14,606 nt of DNA. It comes from Oribacterium sp. UBA4274. GTDB taxonomy: Bacteria > Bacillota > Clostridia > Lachnospirales > Lachnospiraceae. Positions 1 through 7,419 of this stretch are shown one piece after another. How positions within the stretch are numbered: the stretch's first letter is position 1; each line of letters opens with the position of its first letter. The stretch is from the NCBI GenBank assembly GCA_002396005.1, contig DGVW01000056.1, forward strand, positions 1-14,606, read 5' to 3'. The notes beneath the pieces were generated by a model, which worked only from the letters and a program-made list of their open reading frames with translations, was not told where the DNA came from and did no database searches. The translations under genes and the position numbers were made by a program.

Positions 1-17
1 TTTGACACTCACATCAT
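1..17 (-). repeat. End fragment of the TIR repeat element, cut by the window edge
   Basis: These bases are the reverse complement of the left terminus of the full element at 8206-8400: the core TTTGACACTCAC matches exactly and is followed by ATCAT. They match the right terminus of that copy with two differences. The copy is therefore most simply read as inverted relative to the central one, with the rest of it lying upstream of the window. It ends only about 27 bases before the start codon of the first gene. Confidence 0.6.
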
Positions 18-43
18 AATATGAGAAGAGAAAGGAATCGTGT

Positions 44-817
44 ATGTGTGAAGCGAGCAGGAAGGCAGCGATAGTTACGGGGGCATCTTCCGGGATAGGA
101 GAAGCGATAGCGGAGAGACTTCTCCAAATGGGTTATGAGGTGTATGGCATAGGGAGACATTTTGATAATGAAAGAAATATGCCGGAAAGATCTCATGAGA
201 TCGAAAAGGGTACCGGTTCATCCGGGACAGGCTGCGGCGAACCGGAAGCATTTCACAGGATCGTATGTGACCTGAGAGAGACCGGTAAGCTTCTTCAAAT
301 TGTAAGAGAGATCCTGAAGGAGCCGGATATATCTCTCAAAGTGCTTGTCAACAATGCCGGCACCGCATACTATGGACTTCATGAAGAACTAAATCCCGAA
401 AAGATAGGGGAGATGGTGAGAGTCAATCTGGAGATTCCTATGATTCTGACGCAGCAGCTGCTTAGAACGCTCAAAAAAAATAAGGGTGATATCATAAATA
501 TTTCATCCGTTACGGCAATCTCCAGTAATCCCCACGGAGTGGCTTATGGCGCTACCAAGGCAGGACTTCTCAGTTTCAGCAGAAGTCTGTTTGATGAGGC
601 TAGGAAGTATGGAGTAGGAGTCACGGCTATCATGCCTGATATGACGGAAACAAATCTTTACAGAAATGCAGATTTTGAAGCTGATCCGGCGATGGATGCA
701 CATTTAACTCCGGAAGATGTAGCAGATGCAGTTGAGTATGCGCTTACAGCGAGAGAAGGGACTTGCGTGCCGGAAATCATTTTAAGGCCGCAGCTGCATA
801 GAATCAGGAAAAAATAA
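44..817 (+). CDS. Short-chain dehydrogenase/reductase (SDR family)
   Basis: A 257-residue NAD(P)-dependent oxidoreductase of the classical SDR type, predicted cytosolic. The cofactor loop TGASSGIG is at residues 12-19, NNAG at 103-106, the helix-4 Asn at 129 and the catalytic Ser154/155, Tyr168 and Lys172 in YGATK. The usual PG after the catalytic block is PD (198-199). A hydrophilic, Gly/Ser/Glu-rich stretch at about residues 41-70 lengthens the loop after the second strand compared with minimal SDRs. The start at 44 is set by AAAGGAA at 31-37, seven bases upstream. Substrate cannot be read from the sequence: the family includes sugar, steroid and acyl-carrier reductases. The next gene begins 125 bases downstream with its own strong ribosome binding site, so co-transcription is possible but not shown. 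The family call is firm; the exact reaction is unknown. Confidence 0.9.
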   Translation: MCEASRKAAIVTGASSGIGEAIAERLLQMGYEVYGIGRHFDNERNMPERSHEIEKGTGSSGTGCGEPEAFHRIVCDLRETGKLLQIVREILKEPDISLKVLVNNAGTAYYGLHEELNPEKIGEMVRVNLEIPMILTQQLLRTLKKNKGDIINISSVTAISSNPHGVAYGATKAGLLSFSRSLFDEARKYGVGVTAIMPDMTETNLYRNADFEADPAMDAHLTPEDVADAVEYALTAREGTCVPEIILRPQLHRIRKK

Positions 818-827
818 GCAAAAGTAA

Positions 828-873
828 AGACCCAGCCCATGGACAAAGGGGGATTTGTCTACAAGTTAGGTCT
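828..873. other. Two-tier inverted repeat between the first two genes
   Basis: An inner stem GACAAA/TTTGTC (842-847 with 854-859) encloses the loop GGGGGA. An outer stem AGACC/GGTCT (828-832 with 869-873) lies across a symmetrical 7/7 internal loop. No T-tract follows, so it is not a standard intrinsic terminator. It could be an operator or a weak transcript hairpin. Confidence 0.3.
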
Positions 874-942
874 CACTATATATGATTTTAGTATTTGTTA
901 AAGGAAAGTCAAATAAAGAATTTATAAAGTCAGGAGGTAAAC

Positions 943-1881
943 ATGGGAGATTGCAGGATTACAGTGGCAGGTATTGGCGCGGTTGGCGGACAGCTTGCGG
1001 CGGTTCTGGGACGTAAGTACGAGAGCCGGATGACGCTTGTTGCAAGAGGAAAACATGCGGAGGTTCTCAAAGAAAAGGGCCTTGTTTTGAAGAGCGAGTT
1101 TTATGGCGACAGTACCATGCATCCGGCTCAAGTGGTAGAAAACACAGAGGGGATGCCGGAACAGGATTACGTTTTTATCTGTTGTAAGAACTATTCCATA
1201 GACAAGATTGCGGAGCAGGTGCGTCCTTGTATAGGAAAAGATACTATAGTTATGGCGGTTATGAATGGCGTTGAACCCGGTGACCGCATGAGAGAGCTGT
1301 TTCCGGAAGCTGTAGTTGTGGACTCACTCATCTATACCATTTCTTCCAAGGAACCTGACTACTCTATCAGGCAATCCGGTCAGTATACTCATCTGTTCGT
1401 TGGCTCAAAGCTCCGGGATGAACGTCATGTTGAGGCAGCTAAAAAGGTTTATGAGCTCTTCAAGAGTGTTGAGTTTGATGTGAGATATACGGATGACATC
1501 ATGTCGGAAGTGTGGCAGAAGTTTATACTTAACTGTGGTTTTAATGTTGTTACCGCACGTTATCGCACTACTTCAGGAGCAATTCGTGAAAACAGTGAAT
1601 GGTCACAGGATCTGTATGAACTGATGAAGGAGGCAGAGAAGGTAGGATATGCGGAAGGGGTAAATATCCCTGAAGGCACAGCGAAAGTGAAGTATGACTA
1701 CTGTATGGAAAAGCAGCCATACAATGCCACCTCTTCACTTAAAAGAGATGTAGATGCAGGGAGACCAACGGAACTTGATGCATTTTTGGGAGCGGTCATA
1801 AGGAAAGCTGATAAAGCAGGAATCGAAATACCATATACGAAGAAGTATTATAAAGAGCTGTCTCGGATAGTTGCGGGATGA
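943..1881 (+). CDS. Ketopantoate reductase family protein (PanE/ApbA-like)
   Basis: A 312-residue protein of the 2-dehydropantoate 2-reductase family, which reduces ketopantoate to pantoate with NADPH in coenzyme A synthesis. The N-terminal Rossmann motif GIGAVGG is at residues 10-16. The family's active-site region is visible as AVMNGV with Asn108, the catalytic-type Lys193 in WQKFILNCGFN, Asn201, and the C-terminal SSLKRDVDAGRPTELD block (264-279) with Glu277. Length is normal. The start is fixed by AGGAGGT at 932-938. No panB, panC or panD lies nearby, and this family has many paralogues of other specificity, so a pantothenate role is not proven and I give no symbol. A terminator follows directly, ending this transcription unit. 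Confidence 0.85.
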   Translation: MGDCRITVAGIGAVGGQLAAVLGRKYESRMTLVARGKHAEVLKEKGLVLKSEFYGDSTMHPAQVVENTEGMPEQDYVFICCKNYSIDKIAEQVRPCIGKDTIVMAVMNGVEPGDRMRELFPEAVVVDSLIYTISSKEPDYSIRQSGQYTHLFVGSKLRDERHVEAAKKVYELFKSVEFDVRYTDDIMSEVWQKFILNCGFNVVTARYRTTSGAIRENSEWSQDLYELMKEAEKVGYAEGVNIPEGTAKVKYDYCMEKQPYNATSSLKRDVDAGRPTELDAFLGAVIRKADKAGIEIPYTKKYYKELSRIVAG

Positions 1882-1906
1882 TGTTTCGCATTGCGGCATA
1901 GATGGC

Positions 1907-1943
1907 AAGAAGGGAGTCGGAGCGATGCTCAGGCTTCTTTTTT
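1907..1943 (+). terminator. Intrinsic terminator after the ketopantoate reductase gene
   Basis: An outer stem AAGAAG/CTTCTT (1907-1912 with 1934-1939) and an inner stem GAGC/GCTC around the loop GAT (1920-1930) are followed by a six-T run at 1938-1943. It separates this unit from the downstream transporter operon. Confidence 0.6.
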
Positions 1944-2286
1944 ATAGAAATCACCTATACTTATGATAGCTATATACCTATAATTATAACGGACACGGAT
2001 TAGTGCGTCCTATAATCACAAATAAAGATCAACCTCCGAAAAAAGATTAAAAATATAGAAAAATACCTTGCATTTATGGACGATTCACTTTATCATATAA
2101 CTATAACTTAAAGCTGATTCACAGAATTATAACTAAAATGGACATAAAAATAGATGTAAATGCTGTTCAAGTCCTTAACTATGTCTTTAATCATGATTAA
2201 ACATATCTATGAACGTTTAAACAACATAGTCTCGAAGTTATATCTGTTGAACCACCTATATACAATTACATGGAGGGGGATTAACT
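1944..2286 (+). promoter_or_regulatory. AT-rich control region upstream of the 5-oxoprolinase operon
   Basis: These 343 bases hold no credible gene. A weak sigma-A-like promoter can be drawn as TTGCAT (2068-2073), a 17-base spacer and TATCAT (2091-2096), overlapping the better -10 match TATAAC (2096-2101). It would give a leader of about 180 bases. A perfect TATAAT at 2011-2016 has no good -35 partner. The words GATTCAC and ATAACTA each occur twice between 2083 and 2135. Palindromes at 2186-2222 are listed separately. The region ends in GGAGGGGG (2272-2279), seven bases before the transporter start. No known riboswitch was recognised. Confidence 0.35.
2186..2222. promoter_or_regulatory. Paired palindromes, candidate operators
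   Basis: TTTAATCATGATTAAA (2186-2201) is a perfect 16-bp palindrome. Fourteen bases later GTTTAAAC (2215-2222) is a perfect 8-bp palindrome. The word CTATG lies just before each, and its complement CATAG follows the second. Such paired dyads upstream of an operon are typical of a dimeric repressor or activator; the regulator itself is not in the window. Confidence 0.45.
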
Positions 2287-3582
2287 ATGAACGACAACAA
2301 AAATGCTTCGATGGCAATGGCTGCTAACGCTGATGGAACAGTAAATGCAGGAAATGCGGATGCAGCGCTTGGTACAAAAACACCTGCCAAAAAGAAAAGC
2401 AGCGGAGCACTTCTTGGCGCAGCATTTCTTATGGCTACCAGTGCTATAGGACCGGGATTCCTGACACAGACATCATCTTTCACGGGTCAGCATCAGGCAA
2501 GCTTCGGATTTGTCATTCTGGCGTCGGTTATCCTTGCGGCTATCGCACAGCTCAATATCTGGCGAGTACTTTGTGCTACAGGTTTGAGAGGACAGGATAT
2601 CGCCAATAAAGTCCTTCCGGGTCTTGGATATTTCCTGTCAGCGCTCATCGTGCTGGGCGGTCTTGTATTTAATATAGGAAATGTCGGCGGCGGAGCACTT
2701 GGTTTCAATACATTGCTCGGTATCCCGACAACAGTAGGATATGTACTTACCGGTGCTATCGCTATCGCGGTTTTCCTTTCTAAAAATGCCAAAGGCGTGA
2801 TGGATACACTTGTTAAGATTCTCGGCGGCGTTATGATCGCAGTTATCTTCGTAGTTATCCTTATCGTTAAGCCACCTGTTGGAGACGCAGTGGTCAATAC
2901 ATTTGCACCATCAACAGGATACAGTGCTCTGTTCCCGGCTATACTTACACTTCTCGGTGGAACTGTAGGCGGATATATCACATTTTCAGGAGCACACAGA
3001 CTCATCGATGCCGGTATGACAGGCGAGAGCAAGATGAAGGATGTTACCAAGAGTTCAGTAACAGGTATCCTCATCGCAGCACTTGTAAGAGTATTTCTTT
3101 TCCTTGCAGTTCTTGGTGTAGTTGCCAAGGGGGCAACTCTCGACAGCGCTAACCCTGCAGCAGATGCATTCCGTCAGGGAGCAGGTGAGTTAGGTTATAG
3201 ATTTGCAGGACTTGTTCTTCTCTGTGCAGCAGTTACATCAGTTATCGGTGCAGCGTATACATCTGTATCTTTCCTGAAGACCTTCAACAAGAGTATCGCA
3301 GATCATGAGAACTATTGGGTTATCGGCTTCATTGCTGTATCAACTCTTGTTATGATCATCTCCGGTTCACCTGCAGCACTCCTTATCATCGCAGGTGCAG
3401 TTAACGGTCTGATTCTTCCGATCTCATTGGGAATATCACTTATCGCTTCACAGAAGAAGTCAATAATGGGAGCAAATTACAAGCATCCGACAGTACTTCT
3501 CGTTCTTGGTATCATTGTTGTTATCATCTCAGCTTACGTTGGCGTCAAGTCACTCAGAAACTTCAGCAAGTTATTTGGTTGA
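2287..3582 (+). CDS. NRAMP-fold (YcsG-like) membrane transporter lacking metal-binding motifs
   Basis: A 431-residue polytopic membrane protein with a hydrophilic Ala/Lys-rich N-terminus (1-39) and about 11 hydrophobic segments from residue 40 on. GPGFL (55-59) matches the conserved entry to TM1 of NRAMP transporters, but the DPGN metal motif that should follow reads TGQH (66-69). In TM6 the GATV-MPH block reads GGTV-GGY (224-230). Both canonical metal-ligand motifs are thus absent. It resembles Bacillus YcsG, which sits beside ycsF and kipIA. Being first in an operon with the 5-oxoprolinase subunits, it probably imports their substrate (5-oxoproline or a related amide), though this is inference. 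Start set by GGAGGGGG at 2272-2279. Databases may label such proteins divalent metal transporters, which the motif loss argues against. Confidence 0.8.
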   Translation: MNDNKNASMAMAANADGTVNAGNADAALGTKTPAKKKSSGALLGAAFLMATSAIGPGFLTQTSSFTGQHQASFGFVILASVILAAIAQLNIWRVLCATGLRGQDIANKVLPGLGYFLSALIVLGGLVFNIGNVGGGALGFNTLLGIPTTVGYVLTGAIAIAVFLSKNAKGVMDTLVKILGGVMIAVIFVVILIVKPPVGDAVVNTFAPSTGYSALFPAILTLLGGTVGGYITFSGAHRLIDAGMTGESKMKDVTKSSVTGILIAALVRVFLFLAVLGVVAKGATLDSANPAADAFRQGAGELGYRFAGLVLLCAAVTSVIGAAYTSVSFLKTFNKSIADHENYWVIGFIAVSTLVMIISGSPAALLIIAGAVNGLILPISLGISLIASQKKSIMGANYKHPTVLLVLGIIVVIISAYVGVKSLRNFSKLFG

Positions 3583-3625
3583 TGTTATCCTGATGCTGTA
3601 ATATAACAAGTTAGAAAACCAGAAT

Positions 3626-3685
3626 AATGCACGGGATATGTATCGTTTTAACTGTTATAAGCGGTGCGTGTTCTGTGCATTTTTC
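3626..3685 (+). promoter_or_regulatory. Possible attenuator hairpin between transporter and pxpB
   Basis: AATGCAC (3626-3632) and GTGCATT (3675-3681) are perfect 7-bp complements about 42 bases apart, with a short T-run at 3680-3684. This could be a leaky terminator or attenuator that lowers pxpB expression relative to the transporter. The long loop makes it weak evidence. Confidence 0.25.
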
Positions 3686-3706
3686 ATAATTACAAATGGA
3701 GCACTT

Positions 3707-4435
3707 ATGCAAAATCTAAGAATAGTTCCGGAGGGGGATTCATCCCTCCTTATACAGTTTGAGCAGGTCATATCGCCTTCTGTCAACCAGAGGATTGCAG
3801 CAGCGGCCAAGCTCATAAAGGCGCAGCAGATATCGGGTATCACTGACATGATCCCGACATACTGTTCCTTACTCATTAATTACAATCCGCTGGTCATAAG
3901 CTATGACGCTCTCTACAAAAGAGTGGAATCAATAGTCCGTATGGAGTCTCATCAGGAAGCCGGTCAGAAGAAAATCTGGGAGATTCCGGTGTTGTATGGC
4001 GGAGCTTACGGCCCGGATCTTTCGACTATTGCGGAGCATGCAGGACTGTCGGAGGAAGAAGTCATAAAGATACATTCCGGCACAGATTATCTCATATATA
4101 TGCTTGGATTCCTGCCGGGCTTTACATATCTCGGTGGACTTGATGAGAAGATACATACACCCAGACTTGCATCTCCGAGAGTCAGGATACCGGCCGGTTC
4201 CGTAGGCATTGGCGGCTCCCAGACAGGTATATATCCTATGGATTCACCGGGAGGCTGGCAGCTTATGGGCATGACTCCGGTAAAGACTTATGATCCTGCC
4301 CGGGAAACACCTATCCTTGTGGAGGCGGGAGACTATATCCGGTTTGTTCCGGTTTCAGAGGCTGAATATCTCGATATCAAGGCAGCGGTTGATGCCGGAA
4401 CGTATCAAGTCAGAGTACGGAAAGGAGAGGACTGA
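3707..4435 (+). CDS. pxpB: 5-oxoprolinase subunit PxpB (KipI family)
   Basis: A 242-residue cytosolic protein of the KipI/PxpB family. With PxpC and PxpA this family forms the prokaryotic ATP-dependent 5-oxoprolinase that opens pyroglutamate to glutamate. It is homologous to the first part of the carboxyltransferase domain of urea carboxylase. Family blocks are all present: YGGAYGPDL (97-105), GFLPGFTYLGG (134-144), PRVRIPAGSVGIGG (157-170), QTGIYP (172-177) and SPGGW (180-184). An in-frame ATG at 3638 would add 23 residues, but it has no good ribosome binding site and its extension is Cys/Phe-rich and unlike the family. ATG 3707 has GGAG at 3698-3701 and gives the usual N-terminus. The stop overlaps the pxpC start by one base (TGATG), indicating translational coupling. 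Confidence 0.93.
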   Translation: MQNLRIVPEGDSSLLIQFEQVISPSVNQRIAAAAKLIKAQQISGITDMIPTYCSLLINYNPLVISYDALYKRVESIVRMESHQEAGQKKIWEIPVLYGGAYGPDLSTIAEHAGLSEEEVIKIHSGTDYLIYMLGFLPGFTYLGGLDEKIHTPRLASPRVRIPAGSVGIGGSQTGIYPMDSPGGWQLMGMTPVKTYDPARETPILVEAGDYIRFVPVSEAEYLDIKAAVDAGTYQVRVRKGED

Positions 4436-5442
4436 TGGGCTTCAGAGTTATAAAGGGTGGACTTCTCACTACCGTTCAGGATCTGGGACGCAGCGGTTAT
4501 CAGAGCCAGGGGTTTAATGTCGGCGGAGTTATGGATCAGCGGTCTTTCCGCATAGCCAATCTTCTTTTGGACAATCCGGAGAATGAGGCTGTGCTGGAAT
4601 GCACCCTCATCGGACCTACGCTGGAGTTCACCTCCAGTCAGATCATCGCTATCACAGGCGGCGATTTCAGGCCGGAACTTAACGACGATCCGGTTCCTAT
4701 GTATACAGCAATTTATGTCAATAAAGGCGATGTATTGAAGGTGGGTTCCGCAAGAACGGGACGAACCTGCTATATCGCCTTCTCCAATTATCTGCAGGTT
4801 CCGGTTGTGATGGGTTCAAGAAGCACAAATCTCAAATGCGGTATCGGCGGATTTAAGGGAAGAAAACTTCAGGACGGAGATTATATTTCCACCAGAATCA
4901 AAAGAAGAAAGTACCTCCCGTACTTTCTGTCACGTACACTAAGTCTTCATGAGTTCGACAGCAACAGTGCAACTATCCGGGTAGTCATGGGACCGCAGGA
5001 GGAAGCATTCTCCTCAAAGGGCATAGACGCCTTTTTAAACAGTGAGTTTACCATATCAAGTAATTTTGACAGGATGGGTGTAAGACTTGACGGACCGTTT
5101 GTAGAGAGTAAGACCGGATCGGACATCATTTCCGACGGTATCGCTCTCGGGGCTATACAGGTGCCTGCTCACGGAAAACCGATCATACTTCTGGCGGATC
5201 ACCAGACAGCCGGAGGGTATGCCAAAATCGGAACGGTGGTAAGCGTAGACCTGCCGAAGGTTGCACAACGAAGAATTGACGATAAGATCAGATTCACAAG
5301 AATTACGGTTGAGGAGGCACAGCATCTTCTGAAGGTGCAGGAGCATGAGTATCAGGAATTCAGAAACCGTATCCATAAACCGTGTAAAGAGGTGCTTGAG
5401 GTGAGACTCACCGCTCAGCGATTGGAAAAACTGTTTGTTTGA
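4435..5442 (+). CDS. pxpC: 5-oxoprolinase subunit PxpC (KipA, biotin-dependent carboxyltransferase family)
   Basis: A 335-residue partner of PxpB from the KipA/PxpC family, homologous to the second part of the urea carboxylase carboxyltransferase domain. Family blocks are TTVQDLGRSGYQ (12-23), GGVMDQRSFRIAN (30-42), ECTLIGPTLEF (55-65) and the C-terminal SDGIALGAIQVPAHGKPI and DHQTAGGYAKIGTV (233-268). Length is normal. The start codon shares one base with the pxpB stop, so the two subunits are probably made in equal amounts as a complex. In known 5-oxoprolinases this pair handles the ATP-dependent activation step. In this operon a biotin carrier and biotin carboxylase lie directly downstream, so transfer of carboxyl from biotin to the substrate nitrogen is a reasonable inference. 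Confidence 0.92.
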   Translation: MGFRVIKGGLLTTVQDLGRSGYQSQGFNVGGVMDQRSFRIANLLLDNPENEAVLECTLIGPTLEFTSSQIIAITGGDFRPELNDDPVPMYTAIYVNKGDVLKVGSARTGRTCYIAFSNYLQVPVVMGSRSTNLKCGIGGFKGRKLQDGDYISTRIKRRKYLPYFLSRTLSLHEFDSNSATIRVVMGPQEEAFSSKGIDAFLNSEFTISSNFDRMGVRLDGPFVESKTGSDIISDGIALGAIQVPAHGKPIILLADHQTAGGYAKIGTVVSVDLPKVAQRRIDDKIRFTRITVEEAQHLLKVQEHEYQEFRNRIHKPCKEVLEVRLTAQRLEKLFV

Positions 5443-5556
5443 GACCTGTGAATTATGAAAAAGACAGTACAAGTAAAGAAGATTATTTGAAAATTTTTCG
5501 ATATTTAAGGGGCAGAGGTATCTGGCTGAAAGAATTACGGATGGAAAGGATGACCA

Positions 5557-6033
5557 ATGATGGATTTAGATAAAATTGCAGGACTTGTAAAGATTCTTGA
5601 GGGTTCGACTCTCAAGACCATGTCTATCAAAGACGGGGATTTCAAGATCACCATGAGTAAGCTTGATAATCCTCCGGTGATAGCCGGAGGGATGGGAGCA
5701 ACGGTTGCAGTTTCAGGAGCGGCGCAGGTCGGAGACATTCCTGCAGGCGCAGTACAGGGAAATGGCGCAGTGGGCGTAGTTGATGATGAAACTGAGGTCA
5801 ATATCACTTCGCCTATAGTGGGAACCTTTTACTCGGCAGCAGGCCCTGAAATCCCGGCTTATGTCAAGGTGGGTGATACTGTCAAGGCAGGCGAGACAGT
5901 ATGCATAGTAGAAGCCATGAAGATGATGAATGAGATTTCAGTAGACTATGACTGCGAGATCGAGGCAGTGCTGGTTTCCAATGAGCAGAAGGTTGAGTAT
6001 GGTCAGCCGCTTTTCAGAGTTAAAAAACTGTAA
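5557..6033 (+). CDS. Biotin carboxyl carrier protein (AccB-type)
   Basis: A 158-residue AccB-like carrier. The N-terminal helical region (1-36) is followed by a Gly/Ala/Val-rich linker (about 40-76) and a C-terminal biotinyl domain (82-158). The biotinylation motif EAMKM places the modified lysine at residue 122. The segment SPIVGTFYSAAGPEIPAYV keeps the 'thumb' insertion typical of acetyl-CoA carboxylase carriers. ATG at 5557 is preceded by AAGGA at 5546-5550; a second ATG three bases on is possible. The 114-base gap after pxpC shows no clear terminator. No accA or accD is present, and the gene lies between pxpC and pxpA. It therefore most likely serves the oxoprolinase-type enzyme rather than fatty acid synthesis. 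I leave the symbol blank because 'accB' would imply that role. Confidence 0.9.
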   Translation: MMDLDKIAGLVKILEGSTLKTMSIKDGDFKITMSKLDNPPVIAGGMGATVAVSGAAQVGDIPAGAVQGNGAVGVVDDETEVNITSPIVGTFYSAAGPEIPAYVKVGDTVKAGETVCIVEAMKMMNEISVDYDCEIEAVLVSNEQKVEYGQPLFRVKKL

Positions 6034-6053
6034 GCTATCTCATGGAGGTTCAG

Positions 6054-7403
6054 ATGTTTAAACGAGTGTTGGTTGCAAACCGCGGAGAAATCGCGGTGCG
6101 GGTTATAAGAGCCCTCCGGGATATGGGCATAGTCTCTGTTGCGGTATATTCCAAGGAAGATAAGGATGCCCTCCATGTAAGACTTGCAGATCTCAGAGTC
6201 TGTATCGGAGAAGGTCCGGCCAGGGATTCTTACTTAAATATGGATGCCATCATTACCGCTGCACTAAATATGGAATGTGATGCCATCCATCCGGGTTACG
6301 GTTTTCTGTCTGAGAACAGCGAGTTCGCCAGAAGATGCCGGGAAAATGACGTTGTATTTATCGGACCGGATCCAGACATCATCGATGAGATGGGCAACAA
6401 GTCGGCAGCCCGTAAGAAGATGATGGATGCAGGCGTTCCGGTGGTTCCGGGTACCAAAGAGCCTGTTTACGATGCGGAGATTGCATTGAAGGAAGCGGAG
6501 CAAATCGGATTTCCGGTTATGATAAAGGCAAGCTCCGGCGGCGGTGGCCGGGGTATGCGCGAATGTTTCTCCCGGGACGATTTTGAAGATGCTTTCAATA
6601 CAGCGCAGCGTGAGTCTGCCAATGCCTTTGGCGATGATACTATGTACATCGAGAAGCTTGTGGTGCATCCGCGTCATGTGGAAGTGCAGCTCATCGGTGA
6701 CAAGTTCGGTCATGTGGTTACACTTGGTGAGCGTGATTGTTCAGTGCAGCGTAATCATCAGAAGCTTATCGAGGAGTCCCCTTCTCCGGCTATCAGTGAT
6801 GAAACAAGACAGAGGATGTATAAGGATGCGGCCCTTGCAGCACAGGCTGTAGGTTACAACAGCGCAGGTACTATTGAGTTCATCGTCGATCAGAGCGGCG
6901 AGTACTACTTTATGGAGATGAACACCCGTATCCAGGTGGAGCATGGTGTGACAGAGATGGAGACGGACACCGATCTCATGGTAGAGCAGATAAGAGTAGC
7001 CGCCGGAGAAGAGCTTAGCTTCAGCCAGGACGACATCACACTGAGAGGACATACTATCGAGTGTCGTGTCAATGCTGAGATACCTGAAAAGCATTTTATG
7101 CCGAGCCCGGGTAAAATAACCAATCTTTTACTTCCGGGAGGCAATGGAGTGAGAGTCGATACGGCGGTTTATACAGGCTATACTATTCCTTCAGAATATG
7201 ATTCCATGATCGCCAAGATCATCGTTCATGCGCCATCCAGAGAAGCGGCCATCATGAAGATGAAGGCAGCTCTCGATGAAACTCTCATCATGGGTGTGGA
7301 TACGAACCTCGACTTTCAGTACAAGATCATGAGCAATCCGACATTCTGTGCCGGAAAGGCTGATACAGGATTTATTGCAGCATTCACAGAAGGCGGAAAG
7401 TGA
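6054..7403 (+). CDS. Biotin carboxylase (AccC-type ATP-grasp enzyme)
   Basis: A 449-residue enzyme that uses ATP and bicarbonate to carboxylate the biotin on the carrier protein. The N-terminal domain begins FKRVLVANRGEIAVRVIRAL. The ATP-grasp Gly-rich loop KASSGGGGRGM is at 158-168, the ERDCSVQRNHQK block at 226-237 and the catalytic EMNTRIQVEH at 288-297. The Pro usually following that His is Gly298. Length equals the family norm. An upstream in-frame ATG at 6042 overlaps the ribosome binding site; GGAGG at 6044-6048 points to ATG 6054, which also gives the standard N-terminus. The gene begins 20 bases after the carrier gene and ends 16 bases before pxpA, so it is within the operon. It may also be able to charge other carriers. 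Confidence 0.93.
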   Translation: MFKRVLVANRGEIAVRVIRALRDMGIVSVAVYSKEDKDALHVRLADLRVCIGEGPARDSYLNMDAIITAALNMECDAIHPGYGFLSENSEFARRCRENDVVFIGPDPDIIDEMGNKSAARKKMMDAGVPVVPGTKEPVYDAEIALKEAEQIGFPVMIKASSGGGGRGMRECFSRDDFEDAFNTAQRESANAFGDDTMYIEKLVVHPRHVEVQLIGDKFGHVVTLGERDCSVQRNHQKLIEESPSPAISDETRQRMYKDAALAAQAVGYNSAGTIEFIVDQSGEYYFMEMNTRIQVEHGVTEMETDTDLMVEQIRVAAGEELSFSQDDITLRGHTIECRVNAEIPEKHFMPSPGKITNLLLPGGNGVRVDTAVYTGYTIPSEYDSMIAKIIVHAPSREAAIMKMKAALDETLIMGVDTNLDFQYKIMSNPTFCAGKADTGFIAAFTEGGK

Positions 7404-7419
7404 GAGAAGGAGATATATG

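Noticed and set aside
2493..3128. 211-residue minus-strand open frame opposite the transporter
   Set aside because: Shadow of the transporter gene: composition is the complement of hydrophobic codons, with no ribosome binding site or family match.
3638..3706. Longer N-terminus for PxpB from ATG 3638
   Set aside because: No ribosome binding site; the 23 extra residues do not resemble the family, whereas ATG 3707 has GGAG at good spacing.
5557..7403. Housekeeping acetyl-CoA carboxylase genes for fatty acid synthesis
   Set aside because: No accA/accD or fab genes nearby, and the pair is enclosed by pxpC and pxpA; kept as an alternative because the carrier is AccB-like.
7348..7419. Longer PxpA starting inside the biotin carboxylase gene
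   Set aside because: The extension is the out-of-frame reading of the upstream gene; AAGGAG at 7407-7412 marks the real start.
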